NCBI GenBank assembly: GCA_047605685.1
Contig: JASGFF010000005.1
Span: forward strand, 1-58,004
Length of the DNA stretch: 58,004 nucleotides
Source: JAUASV01 sp047605685
GTDB lineage: Bacteria; Actinomycetota; Actinomycetes; Actinomycetales; Microbacteriaceae
Direction: 5' to 3'
Positions 24,105 to 32,313 of this stretch are shown here, one piece after another. The notes beneath the pieces were generated by a model, which did not search any database, had not been told where the DNA came from, and saw only the letters and a list, made by a program, of their open reading frames with translations. The translations under genes and the position numbers were made by a program. Positions within the stretch are counted from its first letter, which is position 1; every line of letters starts with the position of its first letter.

Positions 24105-25523
24105 ATGACGGCGGTATCGGCCCGGGCTCTGGCCCGGCTCCTCGATGATTGGCGCGCTGCGTCGCCGGCGTACATCGCGCTCGCCGACCGCGTCCGGCTG
24201 CTCGTGATCGACGGCCGGCTGCCGGTCGCTGCCCGTCTGCCGGCCGAGCGGGAGCTCGCGGACGTGCTGCGGCTGAGCCGCAGCACCGTCGCCGCCGCCT
24301 ACGCGCGGCTGCGCGAGGCCGGCTACCTGACGAGCCTGCGCGGCTCCGGCAGCGTCGTGCGGCTGCCGGGCCGCGCGAGCGAGGCCCTCGAGGCCCTCGG
24401 CGGCGGCTACCTCGACTTCAGCAAGGCGACGCTGCCGGCCGCCGCCGAGGTCGGCGCGGCGATGCGCCGCGCCGCCGAGGAGCTGCCGGCGCACCTCGGC
24501 GGCCCGGGCTTCGACCCCGTGGGCCTGCCGCGATTGCGCGCCGCGCTCGCCGAGCGCTACACCCGCCGCGGGCTGCCGACGGATGCCGACCAGCTCATGA
24601 TCACCATGGGGGCGCAGTCCGCGATCGCCCTCGTCGCCCGCACGCTGCTCGGCCGCGGCGAGCGCGTCCTCGTCGAGGCGCCGAGCTACCCGCACGCGAT
24701 CGACGCCCTGCGGGACGCGGGCGCCCGGCTCGCGACGGTGCCGGTCGCGCCCGGCACCGGCTGGGACGAGACGGCGCTCGAGCAGGTGCTGCGCGGCACC
24801 AGCCCGGCGCTCGGCTACCTCATGCCCGACTTCCACAACCCCACCGGCGCGAGCATGGACGAGCGGCTGCGCGAGCGCATCCTGGCGCTCGCCGCCCGGA
24901 CCGGCACGGTGCTCGTCGCCGACGAGACGATGGCGGAGCTCGGCATCGACGCGCCGTCCCGCCCGCCGTTCGCGGCCTTCGACGCTGCCGGGCTCGCGAT
25001 CACGATCGGCAGCGTCAGCAAGACCCTGTGGGGCGGCATCCGGGTCGGCTGGGTGCGCGCCGAGCGCGGCGTCATCCAGCGGCTCGTGCGCGCCCGCGCG
25101 GCGGGCGACCTCGGCACGCCGGTGCTCGAGCAGCTCGCCGTGGCCGAGCTGCTCGAGGGCTACGACGAGATCCTCGCCGCCCGCCGCCGCCTGCTCGCCG
25201 CGGGCCGCGCACACCTCGAGACCCGGCTCGCGCGGGCCTTCCCGGAGTGGACCGTGCCCCACATCGACGGCGGTCTGACCACCTGGGTCGGCCTCGGCGC
25301 GCCGGTGAGCTCCCAGCTCGTGCTCGCCGCCCGCAGCCACGGGCTGCTGCTCGCCGCTGGGCCGCGCTTCGGCGTCGACGGCGCCTTCGAGCGCTTCCTG
25401 CGGCTGCCGATCGGCTATCCGGCGCAGCAGACGGATGCCGCGATCGAGGCGCTGCGCGCCGCCTGGGCGAGCCTCGTGCCAGGGGGATTCGCCGACCCCG
25501 CGTTCCTCGCCGACGTCGTCTGA
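24105..25523 (+). CDS. MocR-like PLP-dependent regulator (YczR type)
   Basis: A 472-residue GntR/MocR protein. Residues 10-85 hold a winged helix (RLPAERELADVLRLSRSTVAAAYARL). The rest is a fold-type I aminotransferase domain with MGAQSAIALVARTL and SVSKTLWGGIRVGW, where Lys306 should bind PLP. It probably senses PLP or an amine and controls the divergent YczE-like gene through CCAATC repeats. It is transcribed toward the RND exporter 96 bp downstream. Confidence 0.9.
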   Translation: MTAVSARALARLLDDWRAASPAYIALADRVRLLVIDGRLPVAARLPAERELADVLRLSRSTVAAAYARLREAGYLTSLRGSGSVVRLPGRASEALEALGGGYLDFSKATLPAAAEVGAAMRRAAEELPAHLGGPGFDPVGLPRLRAALAERYTRRGLPTDADQLMITMGAQSAIALVARTLLGRGERVLVEAPSYPHAIDALRDAGARLATVPVAPGTGWDETALEQVLRGTSPALGYLMPDFHNPTGASMDERLRERILALAARTGTVLVADETMAELGIDAPSRPPFAAFDAAGLAITIGSVSKTLWGGIRVGWVRAERGVIQRLVRARAAGDLGTPVLEQLAVAELLEGYDEILAARRRLLAAGRAHLETRLARAFPEWTVPHIDGGLTTWVGLGAPVSSQLVLAARSHGLLLAAGPRFGVDGAFERFLRLPIGYPAQQTDAAIEALRAAWASLVPGGFADPAFLADVV

Positions 25524-25619
25524 CCACGCCCCCGCCCCGCCCGCGGAGCGGTCGTGATTTGCGAGACTTGCCGGGCACGAGGGCGTGCACCGATCCGCAC
25601 GAGCAACCGGGAGTCATCC

Positions 25620-28600
25620 GTGCACCTGCTGTCCGTCTTCAGCCTGCGCAACCGCGCCCTCATCGCACTCGTGACGATCTGCGCCGCCCTGTTCGGCGGC
25701 ATCTCGCTCGGCACGCTCAAGCAGGAGCTCATCCCCTCGATCTCGCTGCCTGAGCTGTTCGTCGTGACGAGCTACCCGGGCGCCTCCCCCGAGGTGGTGG
25801 AGACGGACGTCTCGACGCCCATCGAGTCGGCGATCCAGGGCGTCGAGGGCCTCGACTCGACGACGGCGACGTCGAGCACGGACCTGTCGACCGTCACCGC
25901 CTCGTTCGACTACGGCACCGACCTCGCCACCGCCGAGCAGAAGGTGCAGAGCGCCATCAACCGGATCGCCGGCACGCTGCCCGACGTCGACCCCGAGGTC
26001 ATCACCGTCGACCTCGGCGCGCTGCCGGTGATCCAGCTCGCGGTCACGAGCGACCTCGACCAGACCGAGCTCGCGAACCGGCTCGAGGCGACCGCGCTGC
26101 CGGCACTGCGCGAGCTCGACGGGGTGAGCGACGCGAGCCTCAGCGGTGTCGCCGGCCAGCGCATCGAGATCACCCCGGACGAGGAGGCGCTCGCGGGGCT
26201 CGGACTGACGAGCGTGGCGATCACCGACGCGCTCGAGGCCAACGGCGTGCTGATGCCCTCGGGCGACATCACCGAGGACGGCCAGACCCTCACCGTGCAG
26301 GCCGGCGTGCGTCTCGGCTCGGTCGAGGACATCGCGAGCCTGCCGCTGCTCGGCGCGACGTCCTACGTCGAGAGTGCCGGCGCGGTCGCCGCGGTGCCGG
26401 ATGACGCGCTGCACACGATCGGCGACGTGGCATCCGTGGCGCTCACCACCGACCCGGTGACGAGCATCTCCCGGGTGAACGGCGAGGATGCGGTCACGGT
26501 CGCGATCACCAAGAGCGCCTCGGGCAACACGGTCGCGGTGTCCCGGGAGGTCACCGCGGCGCTCGAGGACCTCGCACAGGGAGTCGGCGGCGGCACCGGC
26601 TTCACGGTGGTCTTCGACCAGGCGCCCTACATCGAGCAGTCCATCGACTCCCTCGCCGAGGAGGGCGTGCTCGGGCTGGTGTTCGCCGTCGTCGTCATCC
26701 TGGTGTTCCTGCTGTCGATCCGTTCGACGCTCGTGACCGCGGTGTCGATCCCGGTGAGCGTGCTGATCACGTTCGTGGGCATGTGGGCCTTCGGCTACAC
26801 GCTCAACATCATCACGCTCGGCGCGCTGACGATCGCGATCGGGCGCATCGTCGACGACTCGATCGTCGTCATCGAGAACATCAAGCGGCACCTCGGCGCC
26901 GATCGCGGCTCGGATGCCTTCCAAGCCGACCCGCGGGCGGCGAAGATCGCCTCGATCCAGGCCGCCGTGCGCGAGGTCGCCGGCGCCGTGACCGCCTCGA
27001 CGATCACGACCGTCGCGGTGTTCCTGCCGCTCGCGCTCGTGCAGCAGGAGGTCGGCGAGCTGTTCCGACCCTTCGCGCTCACGGTGACGATCGCGCTCGC
27101 CGCCTCGCTGTTCGTCGCCCTGACGATCGTGCCGGTGCTCGCCTACTGGTTCCTCGGCGTGCGGCCCTCGGGCCGCGATCGACGCGCGGCTGCGCGAGCG
27201 GACCGCGCCGAGCGGCTCGGCGAGCCGGTCCGGGCCGGCGGCGAGCGGGCCGGCGGCGAGCGGCCCGCCACGCTGCAGCGCGGCTACCTGCCGGTCATCC
27301 GCTGGACGCTGCGCTTCCCGGCGGTCACGCTCGCGAGCGCGCTGCTCGTGCTCGCCGGCACGCTCGGGCTCTCCGGGCTGCTCGGCACGAGCTTCCTCGG
27401 CGACAGCGGCCAGAACACGCTCACCGTGAGCCAGCAGCTGCCGGCCGGCGCGAGCCTCGAGGCCCAGGACGCCGCGGCGAGCACCGTCGAGCGGGCGCTC
27501 ATCGACGTCGAGGGCGTCGATGTCGTGCAGCTCTCCATCGGCACCGGCTCCGGCGGCGCGTTCAGCGCGCTCGCGAGCGGCCAGGGTGCGACGTTCTCGG
27601 TCACGACCGATGCCGATGCGGATCAGACGGCGCTGCAGGAGCGCGTGCGCGAGCGCCTCGACGCGCTCCCGGACGTCGGCGAGCTGACGGTCTCGGCGGG
27701 CTCCTCCGGCCTGGCGTCCTCCGACATCGAGGTGACGGTCACGGCGGCGGACGAGGACGACCTGTCCACGGCCTCCACCGCGGTGCTCGCGGCGGTGACC
27801 GACCTCGACGTGACGGCACAGGCGACGAGCGACCTGGCATCCACCCAGCCCTACATCCGGGTGGCCGTCGACCGCGACAGGGCCGCGGCCCTGGGCCTGA
27901 GCGAGAGCGCCGTCGGCGGCATCGTCACGGCGGCGATGAACCCGAGCGCGGCCGGCAGCGTCGAGATCGACGGCGACACCCTCTCGATCTACCTCGAGGA
28001 TGCCGAGGCGCCGACGACGGTCGCGGCGCTGCGGCGGTTCGAGATCCCGACGGCGACGGGGGAGGTGCGGCTGGCGAGCATCGCCGAGGTGTCGGTGCAG
28101 CAGGGGCCGGCGAGCATCTCGACCGCGAAGGGCGAGCGCACGGCCGTCGTGACGGTGACGCCGGGCTCCGACGACGTCGGCCGGGCGTCCGCCGCGGTCG
28201 AGGACGCCGTCGCCTCCGTCGCACTGCCGGACGGCGCCACCGCCTCGGTCGGCGGCGTGACGAGCCAGCAGTCGGAGGCGTTCGGCCAGCTCGGCCTCGC
28301 GCTGCTCGCCGCCATCCTGATCGTCTACGTCGTCATGGTCGCCACCTTCAAGAGCCTGCGCCAGCCGTTGCTGCTGCTCGTCTCGATCCCGTTCGCCGCC
28401 ACCGGCGCCATTGTGCTGCAGCTCGTCACCGGCACGCCGCTCGGGGTCTCGAGCCTCATCGGGGTGCTCATGCTCGTCGGCATCGTCGTGACGAACGCGA
28501 TCGTGCTCGTCGATCTCGTCAACCAGTACCGCGAGCACGGGATGCCGACCCGGGAGGCGATCGTGCACGGTGCCGCCCGGCGGCTGCGCCCGATCCTCAT

Positions 28601-28817
28601 GACGGCGCTCGCGACGATCTTCGCGCTGTTGCCGGCGGCCGCAGGCCTCACCGGTCATGGCGGCTTCATCTCGCAGCCGCTCGCGCTCGTGGTCATCGGT
28701 GGACTGGTCTCGTCGACAGTGCTTACCCTTGTGGTGCTGCCGACGCTGTACTGGGCGGTCGAGGGCCGGCGCGAGCGGGCGGCCGAGCGGCGCGCGCGGC
28801 AGGCCGCGACCGGCTGA
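25620..28817 (+). CDS. RND efflux transporter, HAE1/AcrB-like
   Basis: A 1065-residue RND permease: first helix at 8-30, a large extracytoplasmic loop, helices 2-6 around residues 345-500, a second loop, and the last helices after residue 890. GRIVDDSIVVIENIKRHLG is the conserved helix-4 motif with the proton-relay Asp pair. Short cytoplasmic linkers carry GGERAGGER, a duplicated unit. GTG 25620 has CGGGAG 6 bases upstream; an earlier in-frame start would add 22 unsupported residues. No membrane-fusion partner is adjacent, as is common in Gram-positives. The substrate is unknown. Confidence 0.88.
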   Translation: MHLLSVFSLRNRALIALVTICAALFGGISLGTLKQELIPSISLPELFVVTSYPGASPEVVETDVSTPIESAIQGVEGLDSTTATSSTDLSTVTASFDYGTDLATAEQKVQSAINRIAGTLPDVDPEVITVDLGALPVIQLAVTSDLDQTELANRLEATALPALRELDGVSDASLSGVAGQRIEITPDEEALAGLGLTSVAITDALEANGVLMPSGDITEDGQTLTVQAGVRLGSVEDIASLPLLGATSYVESAGAVAAVPDDALHTIGDVASVALTTDPVTSISRVNGEDAVTVAITKSASGNTVAVSREVTAALEDLAQGVGGGTGFTVVFDQAPYIEQSIDSLAEEGVLGLVFAVVVILVFLLSIRSTLVTAVSIPVSVLITFVGMWAFGYTLNIITLGALTIAIGRIVDDSIVVIENIKRHLGADRGSDAFQADPRAAKIASIQAAVREVAGAVTASTITTVAVFLPLALVQQEVGELFRPFALTVTIALAASLFVALTIVPVLAYWFLGVRPSGRDRRAAARADRAERLGEPVRAGGERAGGERPATLQRGYLPVIRWTLRFPAVTLASALLVLAGTLGLSGLLGTSFLGDSGQNTLTVSQQLPAGASLEAQDAAASTVERALIDVEGVDVVQLSIGTGSGGAFSALASGQGATFSVTTDADADQTALQERVRERLDALPDVGELTVSAGSSGLASSDIEVTVTAADEDDLSTASTAVLAAVTDLDVTAQATSDLASTQPYIRVAVDRDRAAALGLSESAVGGIVTAAMNPSAAGSVEIDGDTLSIYLEDAEAPTTVAALRRFEIPTATGEVRLASIAEVSVQQGPASISTAKGERTAVVTVTPGSDDVGRASAAVEDAVASVALPDGATASVGGVTSQQSEAFGQLGLALLAAILIVYVVMVATFKSLRQPLLLLVSIPFAATGAIVLQLVTGTPLGVSSLIGVLMLVGIVVTNAIVLVDLVNQYREHGMPTREAIVHGAARRLRPILMTALATIFALLPAAAGLTGHGGFISQPLALVVIGGLVSSTVLTLVVLPTLYWAVEGRRERAAERRARQAATG

Positions 28818-28860
28818 GCCGGCGGCCATGAGCCTGATTTGCATAATGGGCTCCTGTCCT

Positions 28861-28889
28861 ATATTTTCGACCTGTCAGGTCGGAAATAT
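28861..28889. promoter_or_regulatory. 29-bp near-perfect palindrome on the ABC operon promoter
   Basis: Arms ATATTTTCGACCTG and CAGGTCGGAAATAT around one central T, with a single mismatch. TTGCAT (28839-28844) and TATTTT (28862-28867), 17 bp apart, are candidate -35 and -10 boxes, so the palindrome covers the -10 region. It is a probable repressor site, plausibly for the Rrf2 protein encoded at the end of the operon. Confidence 0.7.
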
Positions 28890-28905
28890 CGGATAAGCAA
28901 GGGGG

Positions 28906-29976
28906 ATGTCTGTGACACGGAAGAAATGGGTGGCGATCGCCACCATCGCGGCGGCCTCGGCCGCACTGCTGAGCGGCTGCTCGGGATCGGGATCGGACGG
29001 GGCCTCGTCCTCGAGCGATGCCGGCAGCGACATCAGCGAGCTCAAGTTCGGCTACTTCCCGAACTTCACGCACGCGCCGGCGATCGTCATGCTCAAGGAA
29101 GGGTTCCTGCAGGACGAGCTCGGTGACGACGTCACGATCACGCCGGTCACGTTCGACTCGGGCACCGAGGCGATCGAGGGCCTGTTCGGCGAGGCCGTCG
29201 ACGTCACCTACATCGGGCCCAACCCGACGATCACCGGCTACACCCAGTCGGACGGTGCCGCGCTGCGGGTTATCGCGGGAGCGGCATCCGGAGGCGCCGG
29301 CCTCGTCGTGCGCGACGGCATCGACTCGGTCGAGGACCTCGAGGGCACCACGCTCGCCACGCCCTCGCTCGGCAACACCCAGGACGTGGCGCTGCGCTAC
29401 TGGCTGCAGGAGAACGGCTACGAGACCGACACCGACGGCGGCGGCGACGTGCACATCCAGCCGCAGGACAACTCCACCGCGCTGACCGCCTTCGAGAACG
29501 GCGACATCGACGGCGCCTGGGTGCCCGAGCCGTGGCTCACCCGCATGGTCGCCGAGGGCGACGGGCACATCCTGGTCAACGAGTCCGACCTGTGGGAGGA
29601 CGGCCAGTTCGTCGTGACGAACCTCATCTCGGCCACCTCGTTCCTCGATGAGCACGAGGGCGTGGTCGAGAAGATCCTCGCCGCCGAGATTGAGGCCATC
29701 CAGTGGATGCAGGACAACCCGGAGGAGGCTCAGACCGTCGTGAACGAGGGCATCGCCGAGATCACCGGCTCCTCGATGGACGAGTCCGAGCTCGCCACGG
29801 CCTGGGACAACATCGAGTTCACCTTCGACCCGCTGCCGGACACGCTCCTGGAGTCGGCGGAGCACGCGGAGGCCGTCGGACTGCTCGACGACGCCGACCT
29901 CGACGGGCTCTACGATCTCGATCCCCTCAACGCGCAGCTGACGGCGGCGGGGCTCGACACCGTGGACGCTCCGTGA
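28906..29976 (+). CDS. SsuA/NitT-type ABC substrate-binding lipoprotein
   Basis: A 356-residue binding protein. The signal peptide ends in the lipobox LSGC (Cys about 25). The body LKFGYFPNFTHAPAIVMLKEG, VTYIGPNPTITGY and DIDGAWVPEPW is the SsuA/TauA/NrtA fold for sulfonates, taurine, nitrate or riboflavin precursors. AAGGGGG lies just before ATG 28906. It heads a three-gene operon and overlaps the ATPase start as GTGA. Sulfonate is my preferred substrate guess because of an Rrf2 regulator and nearby cysK-cysE; it is only inference. Confidence 0.85.
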   Translation: MSVTRKKWVAIATIAAASAALLSGCSGSGSDGASSSSDAGSDISELKFGYFPNFTHAPAIVMLKEGFLQDELGDDVTITPVTFDSGTEAIEGLFGEAVDVTYIGPNPTITGYTQSDGAALRVIAGAASGGAGLVVRDGIDSVEDLEGTTLATPSLGNTQDVALRYWLQENGYETDTDGGGDVHIQPQDNSTALTAFENGDIDGAWVPEPWLTRMVAEGDGHILVNESDLWEDGQFVVTNLISATSFLDEHEGVVEKILAAEIEAIQWMQDNPEEAQTVVNEGIAEITGSSMDESELATAWDNIEFTFDPLPDTLLESAEHAEAVGLLDDADLDGLYDLDPLNAQLTAAGLDTVDAP

Positions 29977-30758
29977 CGGTCGTCGCCAACGACAACACCC
30001 GCACGGCGACGGCGAAGCCCGTCGCCGTGCGGCTGTCCGCGGTCTCGAAGACCTACGGCAAGTCCGCCGTCGCGGCGCTCCACGACGTCGACCTCGAGGT
30101 CGCCCAGGGCGAGCTGCTGTGCATCCTCGGCCGCTCCGGCTGCGGCAAGAGCACGCTGCTGAGCATCGTCGCCGGCCTGGAGAAGCCCACGAGCGGTGTC
30201 GTGGACCTCGGCGGCCGGCGCGTGGGGATGATGTTCCAGGACGCCAACCTGTTCCCCTGGCTCACCGTCGAGGGCAACATCGACCTGGCGCTGCGACTCT
30301 CCGGGGTGCCCCGCGTCGAGCGCCAGGCCCGCATCGCGGAGCTCCTCGAGGTGGTGCGCCTGCCCGGGGCCGGCGCGAAGCGCCCGCACGAGCTCAGCGG
30401 CGGGATGCGACAGCGGGTCGCCCTCGCCCGCTCCCTCGCCCAGGACTGCAGCATCCTGCTCATGGACGAGCCCTTCGGGGCGCTCGACGCGATCACCCGC
30501 GACGCCATGCACGACCAGACCGAGCGCATCCAGGCCGAGCGGGGCATCACCATCCTGTTCGTCACCCACAACGTGCGCGAGGCGGCTCGCCTCGGCGACC
30601 GGGTGATCGTGATGGCGCCCGGCCCCGGTCACATCTCCGACGAGCTCGCCATCCAGCTGCCGCGGCCCCGGCAGATGGAGGACGCCACCGTCGCCGCGAA
30701 GGCCGCCGAGCTGCACGAGCTGCTGCGCATCAACGAGGAGGAGGCCGCCCGTGGCTGA
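29973..30758 (+). CDS. ABC transporter ATP-binding protein, SsuB/NrtD type
   Basis: A 261-residue ATPase with Walker A GRSGCGKST, the Q-loop in MMFQDANLFPW, signature LSGGMRQRVALARSL, Walker B LLMDEPFGALD and the H-loop FVTHNVREA. QDANLFPW is characteristic of nitrate/sulfonate/taurine ATPases. GTG 29973 overlaps the preceding stop by 4 bases. Its own end overlaps the permease start by 8 bases. Confidence 0.92.
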   Translation: MTVVANDNTRTATAKPVAVRLSAVSKTYGKSAVAALHDVDLEVAQGELLCILGRSGCGKSTLLSIVAGLEKPTSGVVDLGGRRVGMMFQDANLFPWLTVEGNIDLALRLSGVPRVERQARIAELLEVVRLPGAGAKRPHELSGGMRQRVALARSLAQDCSILLMDEPFGALDAITRDAMHDQTERIQAERGITILFVTHNVREAARLGDRVIVMAPGPGHISDELAIQLPRPRQMEDATVAAKAAELHELLRINEEEAARG

Positions 30759-31572
30759 CACCGCCGCCGCCGAGACCCGCCGCCCGGTGCTGCGGACGCT
30801 CTGGCAGAAGGTCTGGCCGCCGCTGCTGGCGATCGTGATCGTGCTGGTGCTCTGGCAGATCCTCGCCGCCTCCGGCTGGAAGCCGGCCTACGTCTTCCCC
30901 GGCCCGGAGGCCGTCGCGGAGAACCTCGGCGAGCAGTTGACGACGCCGAAGTTCTGGAAGGCGGTCGCCGTCACGATGACGCGCGCGATCGCCGGCTTCG
31001 CGATCGCCGGCGTGGTCGGCACCGTGCTCGGCCTGCTCGTCTCGCGCTCGCGCGTGCTGCGCACGGCCGTCGGATCGCTCATCACCGGGCTGCAGACGAT
31101 GCCCTCGATCGCCTGGTTCCCCTTCGCGATCCTGCTGTTCGGGCTCTCCGAGCAGTCCATCGCCTTCGTCATCCTCATCGGCGCCGCGCCGTCGATCGCG
31201 AACGGCGTCATCTCCGGGGTCGACGACGTGCCGCCAGCGCTCATCAAGACGGCGCACACCCTCGGCGCGCGCGGCGTGACGATGTACGCACGCGTGATCG
31301 TGCCGGCCGCGCTGCCCTCGTATCTCGCGGGGCTCAAGCAGGGCTGGGCCTTCGCCTGGCGCAGCCTGATGGCCGGCGAGCTGCTGGTCAACATCGCCAA
31401 CCGGCCGTCGATCGGGGCGCAGCTGAGCTACTTCCGCGACTTCGCGAACGCCGCGGGCCTCATGGGAATGATGATCGTGATCCTCGTGCTCGGCATCCTC
31501 GTCGACCGGGTCTTCGGCACCATCATGACCTCCGTGCGGGCCCGGCGCGGGCTCGGCGAGGTGCGGCTGTAG
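30751..31572 (+). CDS. ABC transporter permease, SsuC/TauC type
   Basis: A 273-residue permease with six helices. The conserved stretch is TAHTLGARGVTMYARVIVPAA, the ATPase-contacting loop, with WAFAWRSLMAGELL after it. GTG 30751 is preceded by GAGGAGGAGG inside the end of the ATPase gene. It completes the import system. Confidence 0.92.
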   Translation: MADTAAAETRRPVLRTLWQKVWPPLLAIVIVLVLWQILAASGWKPAYVFPGPEAVAENLGEQLTTPKFWKAVAVTMTRAIAGFAIAGVVGTVLGLLVSRSRVLRTAVGSLITGLQTMPSIAWFPFAILLFGLSEQSIAFVILIGAAPSIANGVISGVDDVPPALIKTAHTLGARGVTMYARVIVPAALPSYLAGLKQGWAFAWRSLMAGELLVNIANRPSIGAQLSYFRDFANAAGLMGMMIVILVLGILVDRVFGTIMTSVRARRGLGEVRL

Positions 31573-31857
31573 CCCATCGAGCCCATCGAGCCCGTCGGTG
31601 CGGGCGGTGCCGCGGACCCGGCACCGGCCATCCGCGCCCCCGATTCTGTGCTCTCGATATGTGCTCACCGGAGCGGCGGTTTTGCGCCCCGCCTCGCCGT
31701 CCGCTAATTTCGATTTACTAGATAGAGATAGTCGAGTTCAGCAACGGGGCGGGCTTCGGCACTGAAGGACGTCCGCACGCTCGCGCCGCGGACGGGGAGA
31801 GGTCCGGCTGTAGTCTCGATGGAGCAATCCGATTCCACACGACGGAGGAGCCGCTTC
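31573..31857. other. Region between the ABC operon and the Rrf2 gene
   Basis: It begins with CCCATCGAG repeats after the permease stop. An AT-rich island at 31704-31740 contains TAATTTCGATTTACTAGATAG, which shares TTTCGA and parts of its spacing with the palindrome at 28861. TAGTCT at 31811-31816 is a likely -10 for the Rrf2 gene. No gene is seen. Confidence 0.4.
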
Positions 31858-32313
31858 GTGCAGGTGAACGCCCGCGTCGACTACGCCATCCGGGCGGTCG
31901 TCGAGGTCGCCGCGAGCGGCGGCGAGCTCGTGCGCAAGCGCCGGCTGTCGGAGGCGCAGGAGATCCCCGAGCGCTTCCTGGAGAACATCCTCGCCCAGCT
32001 CGTGCGCACCCGTATCCTCGCGGCGTCCCGCGGTCCGCAGGGCGGCTACACCCTGGAGCGGGACGCCGTGGACATCACGATCGCCGACATCGTGCGGGCC
32101 GTCGACGGTCCGCTCGCCGCGGTGCGGGGCATCCCCCCCGAGCGCCTCGAGTACCCGCAGTCGAGCGCCGTGCTCCGGGACGTCTGGGTGGCGGTGCGCT
32201 CCGCCCTGCGCACCGTGCTCGAGCGGGTCACGATCGACGACCTCGTCCGTGGTGAGCTGCCCGAGGACGTGCGCGAGCTCGTCAGCCAGCCGGGGGCCTG
32301 GGAGCGCCGCTGA
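31858..32313 (+). CDS. Rrf2 family transcriptional regulator
   Basis: A 151-residue regulator. VDYAIRAVVEVAA, EIPERFLENILAQLVRTRIL and ASRGPQGGYTL are the Rrf2 winged-helix signatures. There is no cysteine at all, so it cannot hold the Fe-S cluster of IscR/NsrR and is closer in kind to CymR-like sulfur regulators. I choose GTG 31858 because GACGGAGGAG lies just upstream and a TAGTCT -10 at 31811 is too close to the alternative ATG 31819. Its 3' end overlaps the convergent methyltransferase gene by 32 bases. Confidence 0.85.
   Translation: MQVNARVDYAIRAVVEVAASGGELVRKRRLSEAQEIPERFLENILAQLVRTRILAASRGPQGGYTLERDAVDITIADIVRAVDGPLAAVRGIPPERLEYPQSSAVLRDVWVAVRSALRTVLERVTIDDLVRGELPEDVRELVSQPGAWERR

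Noticed and set aside
25614..28844. A 1076-codon reverse frame opposite the RND exporter
   Set aside because: The translation is rich in Arg, Asp, His and Gly without any recognisable domain, as expected for the antisense of a GC-rich gene.
28838..28905. A small leader peptide gene before the ABC operon
   Set aside because: The frame from ATG 28839-28841 region lacks a ribosome-binding site and overlaps the promoter and the palindrome.
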